DNA of 64,000 bases. It comes from Rhyzopertha dominica. Its lineage: Eukaryota; Arthropoda; Insecta; Coleoptera; Bostrichidae. Of the stretch, positions 46,361-57,927 are shown piece after piece. Every line of letters begins with the position of its first letter. Position 1 is the first letter of the stretch. The notes under the pieces are model-generated. The model worked only from the letters and a program-made list of their open reading frames with translations. It made no database searches and was not told the DNA's origin. Made by a program: the position numbers and the translations under genes. The stretch is from the NCBI GenBank assembly GCA_025024175.1, contig QCXZ01000064.1:25044286-25108285 (forward strand), written 5' to 3'.

Positions 46361-49300
46361 AGTTTTATTTTAACAAGAAGAGCTCTATTAAATCTAGAAT
46401 TAGGAATTAATGCTTGCAAAGCTTAAAGTTTTTGTCATTTTTGCTTTAATTTTGAAGTTAAATTGATAAATTTTAAAACGTGTTTTATTATCTATACAGT
46501 TGCCATGGTATAATAGATAAAATTGCGAAGCATAAAACGCTCATTGGATGCATTTTGAACGTCACAAACAAAAATTCACCACTTATTGTCGTAGACCTCG
46601 ACATATACTGCATGACTGCGAAAGTGATTTCTCTTATAATACTTCATAACAGTTTAAAAAATAGCAAATTGTTTTTTCTTATTTTCACGATAGTTTGTAA
46701 GTTAAAAGAGATTGAATTTTTACGCAAAAACGTACGTACGCCTATGAAGTAATGAAATTTGATAATTTAAAGAAACAACATAACGTGTTGCTATCCCGTA
46801 TTTATGGCGACAGCGAGTATAAATTTATAGAAAGAATAAAAAAGATAAAATAGCAGAAACAAGTTTAATTTGAAACTTTTTTTCAATATCATGGACCACC
46901 CACCATAATAGTTCACAGTAGAGATCAAAAGCTTTTAGAAAAAAGAAAAACGCTTTACAGAAAAAAGAAACTTTTAATTTTACGTCCCTTGTTAAATTTT
47001 TGAAGTCGAATTAAATGGGTATAGAGTAACAAGAACTATATTGCCGTTTATAGAAAAATATAAGCCGAACTTGAACATTTCAAAGAACAAAAGATTATGT
47101 ATTCGCACCCGTAATACTGTCAATCATGGCATACGAAATCAGAAGTGTTTTGAGAAAGTTGCTAAAAAAACTGAGAAAATACGAACAACAGCAATAATAG
47201 AATGGAAACGTATGTAATGAAATATTGGGGAAATAGCCAAAGGAGGCCATGTACTACCTACAGCAATAAACTTACAGTAGGAAGACCGTGCTGTATGTGG
47301 AGAACACGCATGAAAAGGATCAGCAAAAGCAAACAAAATCGAAGAACGGTGGTCAGAATTTACAAAGGACGAAAAGCAACATATAAGGTCTTAAATATGT
47401 ACACATAATGTGTAAACTTTTTATACTGTTTATAATTTTGATGAGACTGAGGTGAAAACGGTTTTAGGCAAATTGGGGCCTTAAGATCAGCAGAGACAGG
47501 AACTAATAATACCGACAATTGTTACGGATTCTGTTAACAGCACTCGGCCATTATAAATTATTTCACGTGTGCATTTTAAAAAACACTTTCTTGCCGATGC
47601 TCAGTTCTGTAGTATGGGAGCAACAAATTCGTGAGATTATATGAAAGAGGTACATTTTATCGAGTTTAATAAAACAATAAACAATAAAGGCTTCGCGGAT
47701 GTCATTAACTGAATTGCTCCCAGTATCTGAGCTGCTAGGCAGTGTTCTAAGGATGTGTGATGATCCATAAACATCGGAATAATTTTACCAAAGTTAGTGA
47801 GAGCAAACAGAAATACACCGCCACCAGCAACCAGTCAGAAGCCAGATACCCGTTTAGTTCAGCCTACGGCGTCTCAACGTCAAACGAACAAGAGCCTTCA
47901 AATAGAAGATCTCTACTTTTGAAAACGCCAACTAAAGCTGTGAATGAAAGATTAGGATCATCACAGACTTTTAAATCATGGCATAATTGATCAAATACTA
48001 TAAAAAATTCATTTAAAGAATCATTGTGTAAGCAAAATTAAATGCATAAAAGAACGCCCTGTGTTACTTCTGCTCGATAATCATAAATAGCACCTCTCCA
48101 TAATCCTGAGACAACTCTTACTATCCCTGTCTTTTGAGCACTGCCTTAACTAACGGTATTACACCAAGGAATATTATTGAGGCAGTCAAGGTGTATGAAA
48201 TATGATCTCTCAATAAAGATATTTTACGGATTAAGATTTTTTGAATCACCTAATAATTGCTGAACCTACAAGACCAGCTAAGCCTGATAACAAAATAGAA
48301 GAAGCAACTTTATCAATATTTGTACTGAACACGCTACACAAACACAGTATGTCAGCAACTCTGCATAGTTCGACGAGTTCTGCGCATTACGTCACATTCG
48401 AGCTTTCAAGCCACGCCACCAGGCCGCAGCAGGTGCCTATATCGCGATGTTTGTGATCGTGAGGCATTTAGCAATTGTAAAAACGTCCGTTTTCGTTATT
48501 ATTGTGGTTTGTTTAATTTGTGCTGTTAGTTGTTAGTGATTTACTGTTACCCAGATAGACATTTACAATTAAGTACGATGACTAATTGTGTTGTGACCAC
48601 GTGGTAAAACTTTTAGAGAACTACAAAAGGAACTGACAAAGTTACCTAAAAACGAGGACATTTCAAAGCAATGAAATGTTACTTGCCGAAAAGAAGACAA
48701 AATAAATCTAAAAAATGGCAACTTACATAAATATACAAATTTGTTAAATACTTTGTTCTAAAATAATACTGGTAAATACATAATGCAGTTCACGCTTGAA
48801 ATATATTCATGTTATTTTCTTTAACTTAGGTATTGGTATCCCCAATACCTGACCTCGAATTTTTATCACAATATTAATTTTTATAAATGATTCAGAACCA
48901 TCATAAAGATTTCCTTCTTGCCTTCAACGAAGATATAGGGATGGATTTAAGTTAAAAATACCACGTATGCTTATTCTAATATGCAGATTTTTGCTTGAGA
49001 GTGACGTCACAAAGTTGTGAGGAGGGCTGCGAATATGCGCAATGCATACCGTGAATTTATGTATCGTGTATGTACTGCATGATATATCAGTCACACCCAG
49101 CACTTCGGATGTGAATAGCTACGATAGATATGCCAAAAGCAAGTCCAAGAAAAACAATCTAGAATGGTAAAGGAAAACAGAAAGTAATTACACCTACAGA
49201 GACCTGTTAAAGATGAAAGTTGAGAGAAATATTGCTAAAAACCAAAGAAAATAGGAAGGCTAAAACAAATACCAACAGTAATAAAATAGGGAGAATGGAT

Positions 49301-50243
49301 CGGAAGAGTAGGAGGACGACGACTTATAGTGGAAACATATGATAATATTAACACGCTATGTCATAAACAACACTTGCAAATATGTAAAAAATATCGGCAG
49401 CAAGGAAATGTTACACCGAAAAATAAAACGCAAATGTGACAACTATCTTATGCCGGCTTTGATATTAGAAGCGATAGTCAGCGACATTTTTTCCTAGCTG
49501 CCTTTAGCAAAACTTCTTGACTCTTCCCTCTTCGGATGATTGGCAACACGTCTCACCGTCGAACCTCTCCAGTCGTTACCGTGAATGACGCATCAAGATA
49601 AATAAACAAAAGAATGTTAAAACACGACGTAGCGCCCGTGTATTTTCCCATGCCCACTACTGGACGTACACCGAGGTGCCGTTTTGTTTTATTTCGAAAA
49701 CAAAGGCCTCTTCACACGCACTCGTCTTCTCGTACACGCCGACGCCACTTTGACAGTTCCTTTTATTTTTCGAGTCGGTAATTGTTACCGTTTTTGTAGC
49801 ATATTGCCTGGAATCGAACGGGTGAGCGATTTTTTCGTGATTTAATCGGTTTTGGGAAGTACTTGTGGTTGACCGGGAGAAAGAGAGAAAGCATAACCTC
49901 TATGATTGTTTCGCATCGATGGAATACTGGACAGTACTCCATCGAAACGTAGACGTATACGTTTTGGAATCCCTCTTCTATACAGGTGGTTTAGCTTGTC
50001 TATGTTCTATTCCTTAGTGTGTATTTTAAAACTATGATTTCCCTGCAGGAAACTAAATAGAAAGAAATTTGTATATAACAGATCGAGATTACATACGATG
50101 GACTAGTAGAGTATGGAATAAATTGTGCTATAAATAATTTTGTAACGATTTTACAGAAAATAAAAGTGTTATCGGAATCGCACTTTTGAAATGCAATGCA
50201 AATAAGACCCGTTTGCGAAAAAAATATTATTAAATGTTGCACG
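46361..50243. other. Long stretch without recognised elements; GC-richer block at 49620-49890
   Basis: Frames at 46480-46752, 47202-47408, 47757-47990 and 48241-48456 are unassigned. The block 49620-49890 is CpG-richer, and at about 49815 CGGGTGAGC resembles a splice donor, so it could be a promoter with a first non-coding exon. That is speculative. No transposon ends were seen. Confidence 0.3.
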
Positions 50244-50775
50244 GTCTTGCTCATTTCTCTACAAAATCGCCAAAACTATTGAAGCGCCGGCACAGGCTTT
50301 TAGCTGCCGTCTTCAAGGAATTGCGCTGTCAACTCGGTCAAGTACATTTTCTTGAGCTTTTCGTTGGTGACAAAGCGTTATCTGCTTAACAATGAAGCAA
50401 GGGACAACCATAATAAAGGAGGTTTATTGCGAAACGTTACGTTGCCTGCGACGAGCGATTCGCCAATGTTTTGATCAACGACAATGCACAGCCGCACTAC
50501 TTCAACGTGACTATCTTTTCAAACAATTCGAGTTTAAAGCTTTCAAACATCGTGAAGTCACGCCTTGACAGCAGTAATTCTTATATCTTTCGGGAATTGA
50601 AGGCTTTTTTGGATGGACAGCGTTTCGTCACCAAGGTAGGTTCTAGTAGGCTGCCAAAATGTTCTTGACCGAGTTAGCGGTACAGTTCTTTCAAGAGGGT
50701 ACCTAAAATCCTGTGTCACGATATCACAAACATTTCAATTGTTTTGGCGATTTTGTGGAAAAATGAGTAAGACTT
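50244..50775 (+). mobile_element. Internally deleted mariner element
   Basis: Terminal inverted repeats of about 38 bp face each other: the left at about 50244-50282 and the right at about 50737-50775 agree at all but four or five bases (shared core ACAAAATCGCCAAAAC). Between them lie remnants of a classical mariner transposase. No clear TA duplication is visible at the edges. Deleted copies that keep their ends can still be moved in trans. Confidence 0.75.
50415..50750 (+). pseudogene. Mariner transposase relic (C-terminal half)
   Basis: In pieces the strand reads EVYCETLRCLRRAIRQ (50418-50466), matching 'yC.tL..L.rAi...'. It then reads LINDNAQPHYFN (50470-50505), matching 'l.hDNArpH', where the catalytic second D is intact. 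Then FRELKAFLDGQRFVT (about 50597-50642) matches 'F..LK.fLgGqrF.t', and a degenerate tail follows. The frame shifts between the second and third blocks. The N-terminal half is deleted. Confidence 0.8.
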
Positions 50776-51079
50776 TGATTAAATATTTTATATTAAATAT
50801 TTATTTTAATGTAATTGGCAACAGTTTTCAATGCAGTACGAAAATGTCCAAAAGTATTATGACCATTGACAAATTTTCGAAATATTTAGTTCCAAAGTTT
50901 TAAAAATATCAGTAAAAGTTATGTAGTGGATCAAGCATTTTAGTGTTTTACTTTGGTATACTGGGTAGTTTTCTACTTAGCATCAAGGATTCCAAATATA
51001 TTTGAGAGTAATTTGTTTCATTTCGACAAACGATTATAACAAACATGAAAATAATAATGAATAATAATTAAAGCAAACA

Positions 51080-52385
51080 AAACAGCCATTAAACAAAGAA
51101 ATGGAAGTGACCGCCAATATTTGGAAGTACCCTATCTGCCAATGAAACTCTTGGGTAACTTACTAAGAGTTGCGTTCGGAACTGACCACATTTCGTTCGA
51201 ATTATATTCGCTAGTTCTTCAATGTATTTGGTCTATTGACACAGATTTTGTAATCAATAAGATTTAGACGAGGAGAACTGGGAGAACGTTCGGTATTTCC
51301 CCTATGACCAAACAATTGTTAGGGAATACTTCAATGTATCTTTCAGCTTCAACGCGCTTGCAAAGAAAAGTGAACCCAAGATACGGGTACCTACAATGCC
51401 AACGTAAAAGTTAACCTTTTGTGAAATTGATGACCACGAAATGATGATGTGAAGCTTTCGGATTGGATGGCCGTGTGATCAATGTCGCCAAAAATTTCGG
51501 CTCTACTGTGGCAGGCATCTTCAGTGACGAAAGTGAAATCGTGGATGTAGAAGTCGCGGTGACCACATTAACTGACAGTTAAGGTGTTTATCACAATATC
51601 TAAGTGTGCGACCACACGCACGTCCTTGAAGATGTCATAGTAGCAGATGAAATGTTTGGAAATAGGAGAAGAGGACATCGATTATAGCTATGCAGCCTGG
51701 AAGCTTCATATCATCATTTGAATGCCGGTCGTAAAAACCTAAGCTGATGACTATGAGTTTCCATTTTTTTACTGTGGATGTACAAGTGGCTAGTACTGTA
51801 CGCGCCAGGAAAGAAAGCCGCCGTGGCGGGGAACAGTTAAGTAGATCATTGGCGGGCCCGCCATTATTCATGGTCGCAATTTCAGGCTATCGTGGCAAAT
51901 ATTAATTCGACCCACCTATGCGGTTCGCTCCGTTCAAATTGTGGATGATGTTACATTCCTTCTTTCCTGGCGCGCACTTTACCTACCATTTTACATATTT
52001 AGTGTGCTTTTGAGATGAAAGGTGGCCTCGCCGAAAAATATACTGTTGCCTAAAAATTTTTGTCATCATTTAAGCGTTGCACAAACCTGTAACTTGCAGT
52101 CAGGATCTTCTTGGTTTAGCTCTTGGANTTAAATCACTTTATTCGGGTACCACTGTTTCAATTTTAAATAGTTTAAGGCAGAATTATGAACTATATAGTT
52201 GTCTGCGGTCAATGGTGGGTGGATAACTGCGGATTTTCTTAAAACTGAAGTAGAACGTTTAACATTTTGGACTGGCGGACGGTCCATCACTCTAGGGCGA
52301 TGTCTCACATGGGCCACTTCCAAAATTTTTTGCCCGATTCTGTTAGCGGTGGATTGTGTAATTGGCGCTCTGGTAAGATAAGATC
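51080..52385 (-). pseudogene. Tc1/mariner-superfamily transposase relic
   Basis: Read on the minus strand from about 52380, there is a DNA-binding-like part with RSTSVLRKSAV and a following segment fitting 'l.qkL...D...R..F'. About 51980-52050 is a decayed region resembling 'iiFSDEaHF'. About 51535-51490 reads DACHSRAEIFGDI, matching 'QDGAtcHtar...lf.d.i'. About 51240-51200 reads NRPNTLKN, matching 'vYa.rP.TleeLk'. Near 51130-51110 IGYFQILAVTSISL fits the eroded C-terminus. It has many stops. The order of blocks is convincing even though each is weak. Confidence 0.55.
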
Positions 52386-52537
52386 GTCATAAAAATTTAT
52401 GTTCTTTCCTTTTCACTCAAATGACGGACCATTATGGAACGGTTGAGGAAAGAAGAAATGAATTCGGAATACTATTAGGCAACAATTAATCAGCAAAATA
52501 CAGTACAGCTTTTGCGCAACAAATGCAATAATTGAAC

Positions 52538-54267
52538 AACTGGCACAAGGGCGGATCCAGCTTTCAAATCAGGGGGGGTCACCTAGTCAGGAGAGGCTAC
52601 AATTTTATTAAAATAATCTAATTGAAAAAGAAATAGCTTTTTATTGTTATAAGTCAAAATAATTGTAATTAAAAACGAATTGTGACTTCCACTTCGGTCG
52701 GTATGTTTCTCTAAACGCGGAGTCCAGTTCAAAAAATCAGAAATTCACATTGATGAGTGCACAAATGAAACTGACAATCACGTGTTGTTCTTATCTCATT
52801 AAAGAAATGAATTCGGATTTTAGTAAAGGTGAAAACAATCAATGGTAAAAAAATAAAATCGTCACAGGTAAGGCACTAAGGGTTGACAATAATTAATTAT
52901 TAGCTGTGCTTTCGTTTTTATTGGCAAATTTACAAAAACAAGCCATCTTTTATACAAAGAAAACGATATCAAAGCACTACGTGACACATGATAGATTAAA
53001 ATATAACCTCCTTTAGACTTTTTAGGATTACACCATTCAATATGGCTTCCGACGGGCAGGCAATGCGCGCATAGGAAACCGTAGAAACTTAAAACGTACT
53101 GCTAAAGTTGGGTCGTTCGATTCTAACGATTCATGCCTTGATTCGTTTGATTTGACTCACAGCTAATGAATCAATCGTTTAAACTTGAATTAGGGTTGAG
53201 GCATGATGGACAAAAAAACCCTAAATCAATTAAGAACAACCTAGTTGTGCCGTTTGAGAAATGCGGAATGTAAGACTTGTTTATCTGTTTTCTACGAGAA
53301 TAATGCGGTTTGCAACTGTACTCTCAACTAATGTAATCTTTTGTGTCCCAAAGAAGTAGGAAAATCGTTTGGTTACCCCGATTACTTACTAATATATGTT
53401 AAACAAGTATGTGATCCAGATATCAAAAAAAAATTATGAAATTTTTTAAATCCAATGTATTCGACTAATGGAAAGGTCAACAAAACGGAGAAATTGGAAA
53501 CAAATTAATTACCATTTTAGTTTTAGCATGTACCTAATAAACTTTAGCCATAATATACTCATCTATATTTTCTGCTCAAAAATCTACGCCAAAGTGCTTT
53601 ATCTAGAAAATTAGATATTACGCGTAAATACCCATCACTGAAACAAGGGTATAATAATTATCAGCAAATATCAAACCATTATAATTCTACTATACATACT
53701 GATTTGTTAGGTATGATTTTTTTATCGTTAAAGCAATAGTAAATAAAAAAATCAAAAAGTTAACACTGCTACAGTTACTGGTTACGCTACGCACTTTGCA
53801 ACTCTCTTTAACAAGGTCTTACAGCTTGGTAACTCGTTTTTCGTAATGATTCATGAACGATTTGAATGATTCGAATCTACACGATTGGAGGAATGATTTG
53901 ATTAGAATCAAAAGTCTCAGCTCTAGTAATTGATATTAGTATTAAGTAATGCGATTTCTATGACAGAGCGTTAGAAGTAGCATTGTTTTTATGTATACCC
54001 TTTCATCGACATTTCGAAAATCACGTGTTCTAAACAGCTAAACTTTCAAAAATCCAATGCTGTCATACAATTTTCCCCCAAAATTATGTTGTCACTCGTT
54101 ACTCTGGGAATAAATTGCGACGTTGTAATTTTTTGATTAAAACGGATAATAGTGCTTGTCGTTGGTGGATGTAGGCACTCGCCATCATAGAAAGTACTTC
54201 CCCCAGCCCAGGCCCAGGGGGGTCATGACCCCCATGACCCCCCCCTGGATCCGCCCTTGAACTGGCA
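52538..54267. mobile_element. 1.7-kb hAT-type element with perfect 8-bp TSD
   Basis: The element spans 52546-54259. It starts CAAGGGCGGATCCAG and ends with the exact reverse complement CTGGATCCGCCCTTG, and is flanked by the identical 8-mer aactggca (52538-52545, 54260-54267). Terminal GGGGCGGATCC-type repeats with 8-bp duplications are typical of hAT elements. Next to each end is a G- or C-run (AGGGGGGGTC and GACCCCCCCC). No transposase is coded. At least one other element (about 53200-53640) is nested inside, and perhaps a second with GATTC-rich ends (about 53108-53930). Confidence 0.9.
53200..53640 (-). mobile_element. Third copy of the CAGTGATGGG hAT-type element, nested and truncated
   Basis: On the minus strand it starts at 53640 with CAGTGATGGGTATTTACG and follows the 26.8 and 35.5 kb copies through TTTGGCGTAGATTTTGAG-like words and the 'CTTCTTTgGGAcACAAAAGA' block (near 53345). 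The far end is not visible, and no duplication can be confirmed. Confidence 0.7.
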
Positions 54268-55385
54268 AAATTATTTATTTTTCCTAGTGCTTCCTTGTTC
54301 GAATAATACCTTGTTAAAAAAATGGCTAAAATGGCCTATTTAAACAAAAAATGCGATGATACAATAGCTTAAAAACAAAACACGAAAAATTATAGCTCTA
54401 AGGTTAAGGTAAGGTTGACCTATTTGAGGAATGATTATTATGAAATATATTCTACGACCTTGCCGTGAATTTATTAATTTAATTTTATGTCAACACTAAA
54501 TGTTAGTAAAAATTATATATGGAACGATTTCAAAATATGGCATAAAAACAATGGGTACTGGGAAAGCAACTGCCGAAATAGGAAAATGAGAAATCGATAA
54601 ACCAGCCCTTGTTAATAATAGTTTTACATTAATTTGTTGTAAGTTAGTAATGAAGTGTAAATATGTCCCCGTTAAAAAATTCATAATAAATAAATAATAA
54701 AAAGCAAATATGTGCTTATTGACAACGTAATAATCGTATTTGCCAGAAGCAAAAAAAAGAGCGCATTTAACAAATTACGTGCAAGTGCTTCAGTGCAAAT
54801 GCAAACTTAAATTCGATAAGTTCGAGAAATAATCTATGAAAAGTTTATAAAGGAAGATGACAAGAATTAACATTGACAATTCATACACATTACACGTGTT
54901 ATCGCATTCACGTGATTATTTATTAGACACCAACGGGGATACTACTTTCTATTTCAGGTGGTGTTTGCCAATTTTAGTTAAAAGGGGAACAATGCGTGTG
55001 AGGTATAGAAGTATAGTTCAAGTATAGTTCAAGTATAAATAAATTACTGAAAATACATTTTTGCTAGTTATTTAGAAAACAGGACAAAATGTTCAGTAAA
55101 TGGCTCACAAGTGATAAACTTATTTCTGTTTAAATGCGCCCTCGACTTTTAAAGTTAATATAGCAAGTGAAATTGACTAGAGAGACAAACCAAAACACAA
55201 AACGACAATGGTCGGTGAAGCATTGTATACTAATATGTACAAAAAAATTGGGTCTGTAGGTAAACGTGTGATCGTGGTATAGGCATAGTTGTGCCATAAG
55301 TTTATCACCTACTAAAAATTGGCTGTGTAAAGCTGGTTCCACATTCGTTTCCTTGTTACACGACAGCAATTGACTTAATTGTCTT
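54268..55385. other. AT-rich stretch
   Basis: A short triplication of AGTATAGTTCA-like units lies at about 55006-55036. Minus frames at 54684-54496 and 55369-55130 are unassigned. Confidence 0.4.
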
Positions 55386-55777
55386 CTATATTTTAAATGC
55401 TAATGCTCTCCTAAACAGACATGATTCGAGCAATTTTCGTCGAGATTTATTTGGTGGCTGGTGCAATAACACAATAGAGACGATCAACTGGCGGCGTAGG
55501 CATTTTTGATTTACTGTTAAGGCGGCATCAGCTCTCACGCTGTCCTTTGGCCAGTGACCGGCAACTTCCGCCAACCTGCAGACAACGGAATAACAAACCG
55601 CCGATGCCTCTCCCTTTCCTGATGCATTTGGAGATAATGCGTCGACCCGGTAAGATGCACCTTACCTATGTAATCGCATATACTGGTAGCAATAATTCGT
55701 GTGCACTGTGCGGAAATGCACTAAAAGATTTTTTGTGGGGGCCCTCAGTCACCTGTCATTACGGGAGCACCGCGTGA
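55386..55777. other. GC-richer island open on both strands
   Basis: Minus 55574-55386 and plus 55547-55777 are open, but the translations are not recognisable. Composition contrasts with the AT-rich surroundings. Candidate exon or conserved element. Confidence 0.25.
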
Positions 55778-56988
55778 AAGATGTGTGCAGATGGATTTCT
55801 TAAAGGTGGTTGCGCGATTTTTTGAATGATGGATAAGATTATTTAAAGCTCAAATTTCTATGTCTTCTACGTTCTATTTTGTTTTTGTTAATTATTGACA
55901 GATCAAATCACCTCCACATCTTGGTTCATCATCTTTGGTTAAGAAAAACTGATTTTATGGGTCACCTAAAGCTTCAAAACAGCTACTCCTAAAGATACTT
56001 CACTGTTAGTTCCTGAAAGTGATTTGTTAATTGTTACAAAACAAATTCTAAGATAATCAGAAAATTGTACGGTGGATTTATTTTGATTCATCGTCTTTTA
56101 ATGAAATGTATAGTTTTTGGGTTATGCCAGTTAGTTGATGTTCCAACCAGGGTATCTGCCTATTCATGCACTCTTATTGATCATGTAATAGTTTGGCATC
56201 TTTACTGTTGATTTGAACCATTAAATAACAGACCGTGGCATAATAACTATAAAAAACTCGACTTAAAACCAGTACGAGCCAAAACGCAATACCCATGTCA
56301 AATAACGTAATTCGGACATTGACGCAGATGCATTTAAGCAGCATCTAGACCCCTCGTTTTTTGGTGATATACTCGTATATACCTTGTCCGATACAAATAG
56401 TGAATTGGATAGGTTAAATCAGAAAACAATGGCCTCATGATCTGAGGGATTTCTTGTTCTTTTTGTTCTCTCCTGCATGTATATTTTGTATATCATTTAT
56501 TACATTTATTATATTTTCGGTATATCTCTGTAAGAACGTTTATATTGTTGATATGTGTGTTACGGATTGTGTGGGGAGTAATGGAAGAATAAAGAAGTAT
56601 TATTATTATTATTTCATTTTCATGCACCAATTACTGTTTCAGGAGCAAAATTTATGGGCATGGGATTACTACAAAACTTTGAAGGGAACAAAAGCTTATT
56701 TAAAGGACAGAATATGATAAGGTAGCAAAGGTCAAGGTGCTAAAATCTTCACAAGTATATAATTCTGATTAGGATCCTTTTGAATCCAATTGATCGCTTA
56801 TTTGTTCCAAGTGTAGATCTACTAAACCTTTATCAATTTAACACTTCCGATTTGGTTCACTCACAATTTGAATTTAAATTTATACATGAACATGACGTTT
56901 TAAAAGCAATTATTGAAATTAAATGAATGCTCGTGCTACGATGGAATAACCATTTGTATGTTACTATAGTGTATGCCTAGTGTATAAC
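55778..56988. other. AT-rich stretch
   Basis: A short (TAT)n run lies near 56600. The 87-codon frame at 56454-56717 is hydrophobic and T-rich at its start, likely chance. Confidence 0.4.
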
Positions 56989-57036
56989 TACCTTTATTAA
57001 AATGCATGTCTATGCTGTGCTGTCTACACCGCAACC

Positions 57037-57085
57037 AACTGCAGATAGATCTATTTCGCTATCATTATAGCTCACCAGTGCAGTT
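57037..57085 (-). ncRNA. Hammerhead ribozyme copy with core mutation
   Basis: Helix I (TGCAGTT/AACTGCA), stem II (GCTAT/ATAGC, loop AATG), GAAA and palindromic helix III (ATAGATCTAT) are all intact, but the first core box reads CTGGTGA instead of CTGATGA. The changed A is invariant in active hammerheads, so this copy should not cleave. Confidence 0.7.
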
Positions 57086-57369
57086 TAGGTCTAATGCAGA
57101 CAGNACGGCATAGAACTGGTTTTGCCCATATACCAAAGGCTTGGTATGATGTAAGTAATAATTTATATGGCAATGCCATCTGTCAGCATTACACTGACAT
57201 GATGACAAAGCCACCTAGCTGCCATAACGGGTACTACTTCCTAAAGGAAGTGACATGTAGCCTGACAAAAATACTTCAATTTGACAGGCCCCCACGGCAC
57301 TTTTTGCTAGCGGGCAAGAACCGACAAACATTAAAATGCATGTCTATATGTGCTGTCTGAACCGCAGCC

Positions 57370-57418
57370 ATCTACAGATAGATCTATTTCGCTATCATTA
57401 TAGCTCATCGGTGCAGTT
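57370..57418 (-). ncRNA. Hammerhead ribozyme copy with core mutation
   Basis: Stem II (GCTAT/ATAGC), GAAA and helix III (ATAGATCTAT) are intact. The first core box reads CCGATGA, with the invariant U changed, and helix I has mismatches (AACTGCA against TGTAGAT). Predicted inactive. Confidence 0.65.
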
Positions 57419-57626
57419 TAGGTCTAGCGCAGATAGCACGGCATAAAGTATGCAGCTGCATACCAATTTGTCAGGCTACAAGTCACTTCCTTTAGGAAGT
57501 AGTACCCGTTATGGCATCTAGGTGGCTTTGTCATCATGTCAGTGTAATGCCAACAGATGGCTTTGTCATCTAAATTCTTACTTACATCATACCAAGTTAT
57601 ATGCCGTGCTGTCTGCACTAGACCTA

Positions 57627-57675
57627 AACTGCACTGATGAGCTATAATAATAGCGAAATAGATTTATCTGCAGTT
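57627..57675 (+). ncRNA. Hammerhead ribozyme copy, core intact
   Basis: Helix I AACTGCA/TGCAGTT (57627-57633, 57669-57675) and CTGATGA (57634-57640) are intact. Stem II is GCTAT (57641-57645) with ATAGC (57650-57654), loop AATA. GAAA is at 57655-57658. Helix III is ATAG (57658-57661) with TTAT (57664-57667), one G-U pair. Cleavage is predicted after C57668. Compared with the 23.9 kb copy both sides of stem II changed together (G-C to A-T pair), which supports a selected RNA structure. Confidence 0.78.
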
Positions 57676-57927
57676 GGTTGCGGTGCACACAACACAGCAT
57701 AGACATGCATTTTATTATATGTAGGTTCTTGCCCGCTAGCAAAAAGTGCCGTGGGAGCCTACTGTCAAATTGAAGTATGCAGTTGCATACCAATTAATTT
57801 GTAAGGCTACAGGTCACTTCCTTTAGGAAGTAGTACCAGTTATGGCAGCTAGGTGGCTTAGTCATCATGTCCGTGTAATGCTGACAGATGGCATTGCCAT
57901 CTAAATTCTTACTTATACCTTTATTAA

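Larger units (their letters stand above)
56989..57927. mobile_element. Hammerhead-retroelement array with direct and inverted monomers inside one target duplication
   Basis: The 12-mer tacctttattaa at 56989-57000 and 57916-57927 encloses 915 bp made only of family sequence. From left to right: a minus-strand ribozyme (57037-57085), body, a second minus-strand ribozyme (57370-57418), then from about 57444 everything is inverted, with body, plus-strand ribozyme (57627-57675) and body. The two minus-strand cleavage positions (57044 and 57377) are 333 bp apart, so the monomer is about 333 bp. One duplication around the whole array suggests a single integration of a complex RNA-derived product. 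Penelope-like elements are known for such mixed direct/inverted, truncated partial copies. Confidence 0.75.

Noticed and set aside
49795..49825. GTTCGATTCC on the minus strand, a tRNA T-loop-like word
   Set aside because: No A box, acceptor stem or cloverleaf can be built around it.
51490..51530. CTGAAGA...AGCCGAAA on the minus strand resembling a hammerhead
   Set aside because: It lies inside a transposase coding relic (DACHSRAEIFGD) and lacks a stem II.
53108..53930. A possible separate element with GATTC-rich ends nested in the 1.7-kb hAT-type element
   Set aside because: The ends match only loosely and no target duplication could be found, so it is mentioned but not called.
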